A stretch of 64,000 nucleotides of DNA from Alkalihalobacillus pseudalcaliphilus (GTDB lineage: Bacteria > Bacillota > Bacilli > Bacillales > Bacillaceae_D): contig NZ_JAQQWS010000012.1 in NCBI RefSeq assembly GCF_028610675.1, forward strand, positions 1 through 64,000, written 5' to 3'. The notes beneath the pieces were generated by a model that saw nothing but the letters and a program-made list of their open reading frames with translations, was not told the origin of the DNA and did not search any database. Below, piece after piece: positions 35,815-43,760 of the stretch. Each line of letters opens with the position of its first letter. Position 1 is the stretch's first letter. A program made the position numbers and the translations under genes.

Positions 35815-37743
35815 TTACGCTTCTTCCTGTAATAGTTCCCATTCTTCCATCAATGTGTCGGAGTCAGCTCTGGATTGGTCAATTTTAGTTTGAATTTCCA
35901 AAGCCTTTTCATGGTTGGCATAAACGTTCGGATCACATAATTGCTCTTCGCCTTCAGCAATGACAGCTTCTAATTCCTCGATTAAGGATTCGATTTCCTC
36001 GATTCGTCGTAGCCTTTGTCGCTCTTGCCGTTTCGCTTCTTTGTTGTTGGAGAAGTGATGACTGTTTGATTTTTGCTCTGAAACCTTTTGTTCTTCCTTT
36101 TCTGCTTGAAGTCTTTGTCGCTCTTCATTTTCGGCTTTTTTTGTTTGGTAATAGTCATAATCACCAATATAATCAGTGATGGTCCCTTGATTCAACTCTG
36201 TAATTCTTGTTGCCATACGATTTAAGAAATAACGGTCATGTGAGACGAAAATAATGGTGCCAGGGTAATCCATTAAGGCTGCTTCGAGCATTTCTTTTGC
36301 ATCTAAATCTAAATGGTTTGTTGGCTCATCAAGAATGAGCACATTCGCTTTTTGTAACATCAATTTAGCTAAAGCTAACCGAGCTTTTTCGCCACCACTT
36401 AAGCTTGAGACAGGCTTTAATACATCGTCTCCACTAAAAAGGAAGTTACCTAAAACGGTACGTATCTCTTTCTCTGGCATTAACGAATAGTCATCCCATA
36501 ATTCATGAAGCACTTGTTTAGTAGAGTGCAGCTTCGCTTGTTCCTGGTCATAGTAACCGAGCTTCACATTGCTTCCGAGCTTAATGGTTCCTTTTTCAAA
36601 ATCAAGTTGGTTCGTGATCGCTTTAAGAAGTGTTGATTTACCAGCTCCATTTGGTCCAACGATCGCAACACTTTCCCCACGATTAATATCTAAACAAAGG
36701 TTTGAAAAAATGGTCTTATCTTCATAAGCTACTTCTAAATCACGGATAAGGAGGACGTCGTTGCCTGTTTGCTTATCAATCGTAAATGAAAAGTTCGCTG
36801 ATTTCTCAGAGCCACTCGGTCGCTCAAGACGATCCATTCGCTCTAGCTGCTTACGCCTACTTTGAGCTCTTTTGGTTGTAGATGCTCGAGCGATATTACG
36901 TTGCACAAAGTCTTCTAGTTCGGCAATTCTTTCTTGCTGCTTCTCAAATTGCTTGAGTTCGAGTTCGTATCGTTTCGCTTTTTCATCGAGATAGCTACTA
37001 TAGTTACCGACGAACTTAGTCGATTGTGTCCGGGAAATCTCAACGACTTGGTCGACGACTTGATCTAAAAAGTAACGATCATGTGAGACAATGAGGATGG
37101 CACCTTTATAGTTGGAAAGGTATTGTTCAAGCCATGTTAACGTCTCAATGTCCAAATGGTTCGTTGGCTCATCGAGTATTAATAAATCGGGTTTTGTTAA
37201 TAGAAGTTTTCCAAGGGCAAGGCGGGTCTTTTGTCCACCACTTAGTTGAGAGATTTTTGTCTCGTAATGAAAGCCAGCGAAGTTTAGACCAGAGAGAACG
37301 CTACGAATATCAGCTTCATATTGGTAGCCGCCTCGATCTTTGAAGTCTACTTGCAAGGCATCGTATTCACTGAGCGTTTTTGCATAATTCATCTCGTCTG
37401 CTTGAAGATCCGGGTTCGACATATCTTGCTCAAGTTGCCTGAGCTTTTTCTCCATTTGAATAAGTGGTGCAAAAACTGTTAACATCTCATCCCAAATTGA
37501 TAGATCAGACTCTAAACCAGTATCTTGTGCTAAATAGCCAAGCTCTACTTCTTTTGGTTTAATTATGTCACCACTATCATAAGAAAGTTGCCGAGCAATG
37601 ATTTTCAGAAGTGTTGATTTACCTGCCCCATTCCGACCGACTAAAGCAATCCGTTCACCGGTTTTTACTTCGAGCTTTATATTTGTTAAAATTGGATCAG
37701 CACCAAATGACTTGGAAATTTGAACACATTGTAAAATAATCAT
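35815..37743 (-). CDS. ydiF: ABC-F family ATPase YdiF
   Basis: A 642-aa soluble protein with two ABC domains in tandem. The first has GRNGAGKST and LSGGQKTRLALGKLL, the second GPNGAGKST and LSGGEKARLALAKLM, each with LILDEPTNHLD. A charged linker rich in Lys, Glu and Gln follows the first domain, and a coiled-coil tail ends the protein. ABC-F proteins act on the ribosome (translation factors or antibiotic protection), not in transport. Position between tsaD and rex matches B. subtilis ydiF. Confidence 0.94.
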   Translation of the reverse strand: MIILQCVQISKSFGADPILTNIKLEVKTGERIALVGRNGAGKSTLLKIIARQLSYDSGDIIKPKEVELGYLAQDTGLESDLSIWDEMLTVFAPLIQMEKKLRQLEQDMSNPDLQADEMNYAKTLSEYDALQVDFKDRGGYQYEADIRSVLSGLNFAGFHYETKISQLSGGQKTRLALGKLLLTKPDLLILDEPTNHLDIETLTWLEQYLSNYKGAILIVSHDRYFLDQVVDQVVEISRTQSTKFVGNYSSYLDEKAKRYELELKQFEKQQERIAELEDFVQRNIARASTTKRAQSRRKQLERMDRLERPSGSEKSANFSFTIDKQTGNDVLLIRDLEVAYEDKTIFSNLCLDINRGESVAIVGPNGAGKSTLLKAITNQLDFEKGTIKLGSNVKLGYYDQEQAKLHSTKQVLHELWDDYSLMPEKEIRTVLGNFLFSGDDVLKPVSSLSGGEKARLALAKLMLQKANVLILDEPTNHLDLDAKEMLEAALMDYPGTIIFVSHDRYFLNRMATRITELNQGTITDYIGDYDYYQTKKAENEERQRLQAEKEEQKVSEQKSNSHHFSNNKEAKRQERQRLRRIEEIESLIEELEAVIAEGEEQLCDPNVYANHEKALEIQTKIDQSRADSDTLMEEWELLQEEA

Positions 37744-37860
37744 AGTTATCCCTTCCCAGAAAAAATGGTATGAGTAGAATCGTGTCGTTTCATGTTTCTA
37801 TTTAATAGTGTAGCTTAAATAAAGGGAATCAACAACTTATTAACTGTATCCTTTAGGTGG

Positions 37861-37888
37861 TTACATCTGAGGGAAAATGTTGTACAAT
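37861..37888 (+). promoter_or_regulatory. Probable rex promoter
   Basis: TTACAT (37861-37866) and TACAAT (37883-37888) are 16 bp apart, about 55 bp before the rex start. GTTTCACAC just downstream resembles half a Rex operator, so autoregulation is possible but not convincing. Confidence 0.45.
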
Positions 37889-37943
37889 AAGGATGTTTCA
37901 CACTATAAATGGATAGGTTGTTAGAGAAAAGGGAGGGCTGTTT

Positions 37944-38579
37944 ATGAAGTCTGATCAAACGAAGATACCTCAAGCGACAGCCAAGCGATTACCATTATAT
38001 TATCGGTTTCTTGAGAATCTGCAGGCCTCTGGAAAGCAAAGAGTTTCATCAACAGAGTTAAGTGAAGCTGTAAAAGTAGATTCAGCAACGATTCGAAGAG
38101 ACTTTTCTTATTTTGGTGCATTAGGAAAAAAGGGATATGGGTATAATGTAAGTTATCTACTCTCTTTTTTTAGAGAAACATTAAATCAAGATGAATTAAC
38201 CAAGGTTATTCTAGTAGGAGTCGGGAATTTAGGAACGGCTTTTATGCATTACAATTTCTCAAAAAATAATAATACACAAATTGTAATGGCCTTTGATGTC
38301 ATGGAGGATAAAATTGGACAGGAAATGGGTGGTGTAACTATTCACCATTTTGACACATTAGAAAAAATGCTACCTGAAGAGGTAACAGTAGCGATTCTAA
38401 CTGTACCTGTGCACGCTGCTCAAAACATCGCGGATCGCTTGGTAGAAGCGGGAATAAAGGGAATTTTGAACTTTACTCCAGCACGATTATCTGTTCCAGA
38501 TTCTGTCAGAGTTCACCATATTGACTTATCTGTAGAATTGCAGTCTCTTGTTTATTTTTTAAAGCATTATCCAGTATAA
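37944..38579 (+). CDS. rex: Redox-sensing transcriptional repressor Rex
   Basis: A 211-aa regulator. The N-terminal winged helix contains VSSTELSEAVKVDSATIRRDFSYFGALGKKGYGYNV, and a Rossmann domain follows with VGVGNLGTAFMHYNF. Rex leaves DNA when NADH is high and thereby derepresses fermentation and respiratory genes. In this window two near-perfect Rex boxes precede the doxX gene at 41298, a likely target. The gene is followed by tatA-tatC, as in B. subtilis. Confidence 0.96.
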   Translation: MKSDQTKIPQATAKRLPLYYRFLENLQASGKQRVSSTELSEAVKVDSATIRRDFSYFGALGKKGYGYNVSYLLSFFRETLNQDELTKVILVGVGNLGTAFMHYNFSKNNNTQIVMAFDVMEDKIGQEMGGVTIHHFDTLEKMLPEEVTVAILTVPVHAAQNIADRLVEAGIKGILNFTPARLSVPDSVRVHHIDLSVELQSLVYFLKHYPV

Positions 38580-38640
38580 TAGAGAGAGTTTCACAAGGTT
38601 GTACTTAGTTTTTAACTAAAATCAAGGAGGTGCATCCTGC

Positions 38641-38832
38641 ATGCCTTTATCAGCAGGAAGTATTATACTTATTGCCCTTGTTGCATTACTTATCTTCGGT
38701 CCGAAGAAATTACCTGAATTAGGGAAAGCGGCTGGAAACACATTACGTGAGTTCAAAGCGGCTACAAAAGGATTAGCAGATGACGATGATGATACAACAA
38801 GTAAGAAAAAAGCGACAAACCAAGACTCTTAA
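38641..38832 (+). CDS. tatA: Twin-arginine translocase subunit TatA
   Basis: A 63-aa protein with one N-terminal membrane helix (GSIILIALVALLIFGPKKLP), the FGPKKLPELG hinge and an amphipathic helix (GKAAGNTLREFKAATKGL), then an acidic and basic tail. TatA oligomers form the pore for folded twin-arginine substrates. The AGGAGG site precedes the ATG with a ten-base spacer. Partner TatC is 18 bp downstream; this is the TatAy-TatCy type pair by position. Confidence 0.95.
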   Translation: MPLSAGSIILIALVALLIFGPKKLPELGKAAGNTLREFKAATKGLADDDDDTTSKKKATNQDS

Positions 38833-38850
38833 CATGGGAAGGGTTTAACA

Positions 38851-39615
38851 ATGGATACACAGAGTATGTCGGTAATGGACCATATTGTAGAGCTGAGACG
38901 TAGAATTGTGATCGCATTCGTCTTTTTTGCCCTTGCGTTCATTATCGGCTTTTTTTTAGCGACACCATTAATTACTTACTTAACGAATGCCCCCATGGCT
39001 CAGGATTTGCCAATGAATGCTTTTAAATTGACCGATCCGTTTCGGATATTTATGACGATGGCTACTATTATTGCATTTGTGATGATTTTCCCCGTTATTT
39101 TATATCAGCTTTGGGCTTTTGTAAGTCCTGGATTACATGAAAATGAACGGAAAGTAACATTGGCTTATATTCCGTTTGCTTTTCTTTTATTTTTAGGCGG
39201 ACTGGCTTTTGCTTATTTTATTCTCTTCCCATTCATCATTCAATTTATGGGAAATCTGGCTGGGCGATTAGGTATTACAGAGCAGTATGGGATTAATGAA
39301 TATTTTAGCTTTTTATTTCAAATAACGATTCCAATGGGACTTTTATTTCAACTGCCCGTTGTTGTGATGTTTCTGACGAGACTTGGATTAGTAGATCCGA
39401 GTGGCCTGACGAAGTTTCGTAAATATGCGTATTTTGTTCTGTTGGTAATTGCTGGTTTTATTACACCACCAGACTTAATGTCCCATCTCATGGTAACTGT
39501 TCCGTTACTATTACTTTATGAATTTAGCATCTGGCTCTCACGAATAGCTTATCGAAAAGTCTTAAAAGCACAAAAGCTTCAAGAAGAAGAATTAAATCGT
39601 TCTGAAGCACAATAA
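38851..39615 (+). CDS. tatC: Twin-arginine translocase subunit TatC
   Basis: A 254-aa protein with six membrane segments. The cytoplasmic N-terminus MDHIVELRRRIVIAFV and the segments LYQLWAFVSPGLHENERK and VVVMFLTRLGLV are conserved TatC features involved in recognising the twin-arginine signal. It forms an operon with tatA and ends at a clear terminator. Confidence 0.96.
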   Translation: MDTQSMSVMDHIVELRRRIVIAFVFFALAFIIGFFLATPLITYLTNAPMAQDLPMNAFKLTDPFRIFMTMATIIAFVMIFPVILYQLWAFVSPGLHENERKVTLAYIPFAFLLFLGGLAFAYFILFPFIIQFMGNLAGRLGITEQYGINEYFSFLFQITIPMGLLFQLPVVVMFLTRLGLVDPSGLTKFRKYAYFVLLVIAGFITPPDLMSHLMVTVPLLLLYEFSIWLSRIAYRKVLKAQKLQEEELNRSEAQ

Positions 39616-39623
39616 ATCAGGTT

Positions 39624-39655
39624 AAACCGCTCTTTCCGTTAGAGCGGTTTTTCAG
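39624..39655 (+). terminator. Terminator of tatA-tatC
   Basis: AAACCGCTCT (39624-39633) pairs perfectly with AGAGCGGTTT (39641-39650), followed by a T run. The group II intron remnant begins immediately after it, a placement known for class C introns. Confidence 0.92.
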
Positions 39656-39657
39656 TT

Positions 39658-40386
39658 GTGTCCCCCTGGCATGAGTACAGGCTCTACGGTGAAAGTCCCG
39701 AACTGTGCAGGAAGTAGTAACAGTAGCTCAAGGCAAGGTGACTTGATTACCTGAAGGAAGCCAGCGGCAAACTTCTGCGCCGAGGAACACGAACCTCATA
39801 CAAGGCTAGGTGATGTTGGATGAGTCTGCATGACAAGACAAAGTCCATACTGCCGAAGGGATCACGTAGTAAATGAGGTAGGGACATGGAAGGAAAGTCT
39901 GTACTCTTACCCAGGGAGAACCTGTTGGTACGCCTTACATATAAGGTAACCGTACTCGAAACGGGTATGCTGAACAACAGGCGTCAGCAGAGGTCATAGT
40001 ACCTTGTTGCTTAAGCTACAAGGGAAGTACTGAACCATTTAAGAAGAGGAACACCTTGGCGTTCACCTTATTTGATGAAGCAGAAAATAAGAACCTACTT
40101 AAAAGGAAGAAGAGGTGAATCCTCGGGGGACTTTGAAGAGGGCGGAAAATCAAGGTGGCACAAGAAGGAACGTTACTCACGTGGGAGGCCAAATCAAATG
40201 TTGAAATCAGTCCTAAGACGGGGTAATCTCATGTACGCTCTGAAACGAGTGGAAAAGAATAAGGGGAGCCATGGAGTCGACGAAATGCCTGTACAAAACC
40301 TACGAGCACATAACGCTCTCCATTGGCCTACCATTCGGAAAGAACTCCTTGAGGGAACTTATCAACCCCAACCAGTCCGACGCGTC
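39658..40386 (+). mobile_element. Group II intron remnant (5' part, 3' end lost)
   Basis: The segment starts with GTGTCCCCC right behind the tatC terminator. About 415 bp of structured non-coding sequence follows, including GGTGAAAGTCCCGAACTG and GGTAACCGTACTCGAAACGG, typical of intron domains I-IV. It then enters the 5' part of a reverse-transcriptase gene. No domain V or VI is found, either before or after the 51-bp array at 40387, so the intron is 3'-truncated and cannot splice or move. Confidence 0.8.
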
Positions 40387-40407
40387 GAAAGCCCGAGCAA
40401 ACGTTGA
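40075..40407 (+). pseudogene. Truncated group II intron reverse transcriptase (LtrA-like)
   Basis: The frame codes for the RT N-terminal part: LKSVLRRGNLMYALKRVEKN, KGSHGVDEM, IRKELLEGTYQPQPVRRVE. In intact proteins the last stretch is followed by IPKPDG and the RT core; here it runs into SPSKR and stops, because the 51-bp array begins. About 105 of an expected 420 or more residues remain, with none of the catalytic YADD region. Confidence 0.85.
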
Positions 40408-41060
40408 ATCTCGGGGTTGTGGGCGGAAAAAGGGAGAGAAAGCCCGAGTAAAAGCGGAATCTCGGGGTTGGGAGCGGAAAAAGAGGGAGAAAGCCCGGGC
40501 AAACGTGGAATCACGGGGTTGCGGTCTGAAAAAGAGAGAGGAAGCCCGAGTAAACGTGGAATCGCGGGGTTACGACTGGAAAAAGAGAGGGGAAGCCCGA
40601 GCAAACGCTGAATCGCGGGGTTGCGAGCAGAAAAAGAGAGAGGAAGCCCGGGCAAACGTGGAATCACGGGGTTGCGGTCTGAAAAAGAGAGAGGAAGCCC
40701 GAGTAAACGTGGAATCACGGGGTTGGGAGCGGAAAAAGAGAGAGAAAGCCCGAGCAAACGGCGAATCTCGGTGTTGCGGGCAAAAAAAGAGAGAGAAAGC
40801 CCGAGGAAAAGCGGAATCTCGGGGTTGCGGGCAAAAAAAGAGAGAGAAAGCCCGAGTAAAAGCGGAATCTCGGGGTTGAGAGCGGAAAAAGAGAGAGAAA
40901 GCCCGAGCAAACGTTGAATCTAGGGGTTGCGGGCAAAAAAGAGAGAGAAAGCCCGAATAAACGGCGAATCTCGGGGTTGGGAGCGGAAAAAGAGGGAGAA
41001 AGCCCGAGTAAACGGCGAATCTCGGGGTTGCGGGCGGAAAAAAAAGGAGAAAGCCCGAGG
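40387..41060 (+). repeat. 51-bp minisatellite array A (13 units)
   Basis: Thirteen consecutive units of 51 bp, each starting GAAAGCCCGAGYAAA, then GAATCTCGGGGTTG and GGAAAAAGAGAGA, plus a 12-bp partial unit. One unit lacks a base. Variation between units is limited to about ten positions. Each unit has a short hairpin potential, GCCCGAG with CTCGGGG. As 51 is 17 codons, both strands give long repetitive open frames, which are artefacts. The array directly follows the truncated RT. Confidence 0.93.
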
Positions 41061-41087
41061 ATGAACCAATTCAAGTCAAACAAAAAA

Positions 41088-41105
41088 TTGTGAAATGTTG
41101 AACAA
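41088..41105. promoter_or_regulatory. Weak Rex-like box
   Basis: TTGTGAAATGTTGAACAA has the TTGT and ACAA ends and the left half of a Rex operator, but the right half deviates. Possibly a third, low-affinity site upstream of doxX. Confidence 0.35.
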
Positions 41106-41173
41106 GTTGTGACACTTGCTATATCTAGGTAGCTTTTTTTACCGATTCATCATATACTATGAGTATAGAAGAT

Positions 41174-41191
41174 ATGTGAAAACATTCACAA
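41174..41191. promoter_or_regulatory. Rex operator candidate 1
   Basis: ATGTGAAAACATTCACAA matches the Rex consensus TTGTGAAnnnnTTCACAA at all but the first base. It lies about 110 bp upstream of the doxX start. Confidence 0.75.
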
Positions 41192-41243
41192 ACTTAACAA
41201 CTTACTTGCTCTACTAAGTAGCAAGCTTTTCTTAGAAATCATT

Positions 41244-41261
41244 ATGTGAAATGTTTCACAA
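41244..41261. promoter_or_regulatory. Rex operator candidate 2
   Basis: ATGTGAAATGTTTCACAA again matches the Rex consensus at all but the first base. It is exactly 70 bp from candidate 1 and 37 bp before the doxX start codon. Confidence 0.75.
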
Positions 41262-41297
41262 ACAAAATAAATGAAACTATGGATAGGAGGAAGTAAA

Positions 41298-41831
41298 ATG
41301 TTTGGAGATTTCTTAAGAAGTAATAAGGTAGTAGCAGCGGTGTTGGTTGTTTTGAGGGTTGTGTTAGGATGGGCTTGGTTGAGCTCAGGTTGGGGAAAGG
41401 TAACTGGTGAATTTAATGCAGCTGGTTATTTACAAAATGCGGTAGCGAATCCAGTTATGAATGGTGAAGTGATGAAATACCCTTGGTATGTGAGCTTTTT
41501 AGAGGGTTTTGCCATTCCGAATGCTGAAATCTTTAGTTTCGTTGTTGCATGGGGAGAGGTATTAGTTGGTTTAGGTTTAATCGTGGGAGTGTTCACTTCT
41601 GCAGCTGCATTTTTTGGAATGGTTATGAATATGTCGTTCTTGCTAGCAGGAACTATTTCATCTAACCCGTGGATGGTGGCGGTGTCAGTCATTATTATGG
41701 TAGCAGGAGCGAACGCTGGTCGATACGGAGGCGACCGATACGTTTTACCGTATCTAAAAGAGAAATTGAATTTAAATAAACGTTCGTTTAAATGGGAGAA
41801 TCAAAAACAAGCGGTTCATGAAAGTGCATAA
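41298..41831 (+). CDS. DoxX family membrane protein
   Basis: A 177-aa protein with four membrane segments and the family motif WLSSGWGKV near residue 25, followed by VVAWGEVLVGLGLIVGVFT. DoxX proteins are linked to thiosulfate oxidation in archaea and to membrane redox stress in bacteria; the role here is unknown. The ATG at 41298 follows AGGAGG with a seven-base spacer. Two Rex boxes upstream imply control by the NADH/NAD ratio, with the rex gene itself 3 kb away. Confidence 0.88.
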   Translation: MFGDFLRSNKVVAAVLVVLRVVLGWAWLSSGWGKVTGEFNAAGYLQNAVANPVMNGEVMKYPWYVSFLEGFAIPNAEIFSFVVAWGEVLVGLGLIVGVFTSAAAFFGMVMNMSFLLAGTISSNPWMVAVSVIIMVAGANAGRYGGDRYVLPYLKEKLNLNKRSFKWENQKQAVHESA

Positions 41832-41979
41832 ATAGAGATAAAAATAGAGAAATTTTATAAAAGAGGTTGCCTGGTCAAAGGAGAGATGACACGGGTGCCT
41901 TTTTTTATTGGAAGATAGAGTACTTATTGATGGAGAATAGAAATGGGGATTGAGATAGGAAGAGGTGAACGAAATCGTT

Positions 41980-42081
41980 GCAATGGAGCCGGAAAAAGAG
42001 CACACAATGCGGAGTAAATCAAAATACGAGGCAATGGAGCAAGGAAAAGAGTGCTCAATGCGGAGCATATTGGAAATACGT
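41980..42081 (+). repeat. Two-unit degenerate 51-bp repeat
   Basis: GCAATGGAGC starts units at 41980 and 42031, exactly 51 bp apart. Each has GGAAAAAGAG or AGGAAAAGAG and CAATGCGGAG in the same place. Period and the GAGC-GGAAAAAGAG segment recall the large 51-bp arrays, but the rest differs. It fills part of the 400-bp gap after doxX; the 61-63 codon frames through it are not supported. Confidence 0.6.
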
Positions 42082-42232
42082 TCCTCAAATGCTTCATACC
42101 AACTGGTTACAATACACACAGAATCGCCACGTAAACAAGTTTTCAGATGAAGCATATAAAAAACCTTAGAATTAGGAAACGTGCTATACTGAAAAAGATA
42201 AAACTTCGAGAGGCGAAATGGTGTGAGCATAC

Positions 42233-43666
42233 ATGGAGAATAGACAAAAATGGATGGTCGTTGTAGCGGTGTTGTTAGGTTCTTTTACGATGATACTAAA
42301 TAATAGTATGCTAAATCCGGCTATTCCTACTTTTATTGATGAATTTCAAACAGATGTTGTATCGGCGGGTTGGATTATTACGATTTTTATGGTTGCGATG
42401 GGTATGACGGTTCCTGTGACTGGCTATTTAGGTGACCGCTTTGGGAAAAAGCGTACCTATTTGTTTGGTCTTGGGCTTTTTGTTGCGGGTTCTATTTTGG
42501 GTACATTTGCTTGGGATATTAGCTCATTAATTGTATTTCGTGCTCTTCAAGGAATTGGTGGAGGAATTATGATGCCTTTATCAATGGCTTTGATATTTGA
42601 AGCTTTTCCTAAAAAGGAAAGAGGACTCGCAACAGGGGTATGGGGAATTGCCTCGATGATGGCACCAACGATTGGACCAACGATTGGTGGTATCCTTTTA
42701 GAAACGACGAGCTGGCATTTATTATTTATTACGAATGCTCCGTTTGGTTTAATCGGTTTATGGTTTGCATGGAAGTATTTACCGAATTCGAAGCCTAATA
42801 AGGAAGTGAGTTTTGATAAGGTTGGCTTTATTTTTGTCACGTTAGGGGTAGGGAGTATTCTATTTGCTCTTGGACGAATGTCGACGATTGCAGACTTGAC
42901 AAATCCCTTAAATATAACGCTACTCGTTCTGGGACTACTCTTAATTTTTATATTTATTCAAGTGGAAAGAAAAGCAAAACAGCCATTAATTGATCTCAGT
43001 CTGTTTCGTGTGCCGGTCTATGTTTATAGTATGTTGCTTACGGCGATTTCATCGATTGGTCTTTTTGCTGGAATCTTTTTAATTCCACTTTTAATTCAGC
43101 AAGTTTATGGATTAAGTGCGATTATGACGGGTATCGTGTTCCTTCCATCGGCGTTGTTCACCGGTATATTTATGACGGTGGGAGGGAGAATCCTTGATAA
43201 AAGAGGTGTTGGTGGAGTCATCACTTCCGGGCTTGTTATTTTAGCGATTGGTACTTTTGCTCTTGGATTTATGAGTCTTGAGACGACGATGATGTTCATT
43301 ATTATTTGGATGGCTATTCGAGGTATTGGTAATGGCCTAAGCTCGATGCCAGCTACAACAACAGGAATGAATGCGGTACCTGACCATCTTATTTCAAGGG
43401 GGTCGGCTTTAAATAACGTGGTAAGACAGATGAGTTCTGCCTTTGCTGTTGTATGTATGTCAATTTATTATGAAGTACGAAGAGGTTTCGTAAGTGAAAG
43501 TATGGGGATAACGTTAGAACAGGCGAGCTTGCAAGCGATCAACGAAGCATTTATAGTTGTTGGATTTTTAACAGTCTTAACGATCCCACTCGGGTTTTTG
43601 CTTGAGAAAAAGTCAAAAGAAGATGAGGATGCAGAGTTATCATCTAAAAAAGCGGTTAATAGTTAA
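42233..43666 (+). CDS. MFS multidrug transporter, DHA2 (EmrB/QacA) type
   Basis: A 477-aa proton-driven exporter with about fourteen membrane segments. Motif A is GYLGDRFGKKRTYLFGLG, motif C is APTIGPTIGGIL, and the N-terminus FTMILNNSMLNPAIPTFIDEF is typical of DHA2 proteins. Substrate unknown. TATACT about 45 bp upstream may be the -10 of its promoter. Confidence 0.9.
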   Translation: MENRQKWMVVVAVLLGSFTMILNNSMLNPAIPTFIDEFQTDVVSAGWIITIFMVAMGMTVPVTGYLGDRFGKKRTYLFGLGLFVAGSILGTFAWDISSLIVFRALQGIGGGIMMPLSMALIFEAFPKKERGLATGVWGIASMMAPTIGPTIGGILLETTSWHLLFITNAPFGLIGLWFAWKYLPNSKPNKEVSFDKVGFIFVTLGVGSILFALGRMSTIADLTNPLNITLLVLGLLLIFIFIQVERKAKQPLIDLSLFRVPVYVYSMLLTAISSIGLFAGIFLIPLLIQQVYGLSAIMTGIVFLPSALFTGIFMTVGGRILDKRGVGGVITSGLVILAIGTFALGFMSLETTMMFIIIWMAIRGIGNGLSSMPATTTGMNAVPDHLISRGSALNNVVRQMSSAFAVVCMSIYYEVRRGFVSESMGITLEQASLQAINEAFIVVGFLTVLTIPLGFLLEKKSKEDEDAELSSKKAVNS

Positions 43667-43714
43667 GAGAGTAAGTAAGCATAGTTCAGTAAAGTTTTCA
43701 TTAGCCCATTAAAA

Positions 43715-43751
43715 AGCGTTCCAAAGTCAAAGGATATTGACTAGGAACGCT
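43715..43751. terminator. Bidirectional terminator between convergent genes
   Basis: AGCGTTCC (43715-43722) pairs with GGAACGCT (43744-43751), and AGTCAA pairs with TTGACT inside, giving an almost perfect 15-bp stem flanked by A and T runs. It serves the MFS gene and the protease gene. Confidence 0.88.
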
Positions 43752-43760
43752 CTTTTTAAC

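Noticed and set aside
40387..41060. CRISPR array
   Set aside because: Units are continuous 51-bp tandem repeats without unique spacers, and no cas genes are present.
40271..41083. Long Lys/Arg/Ser-rich or Leu/Pro-rich frames on both strands
   Set aside because: They are a by-product of the 51-bp (17-codon) repeat, open in several frames at once, and start in unrelated sequence.
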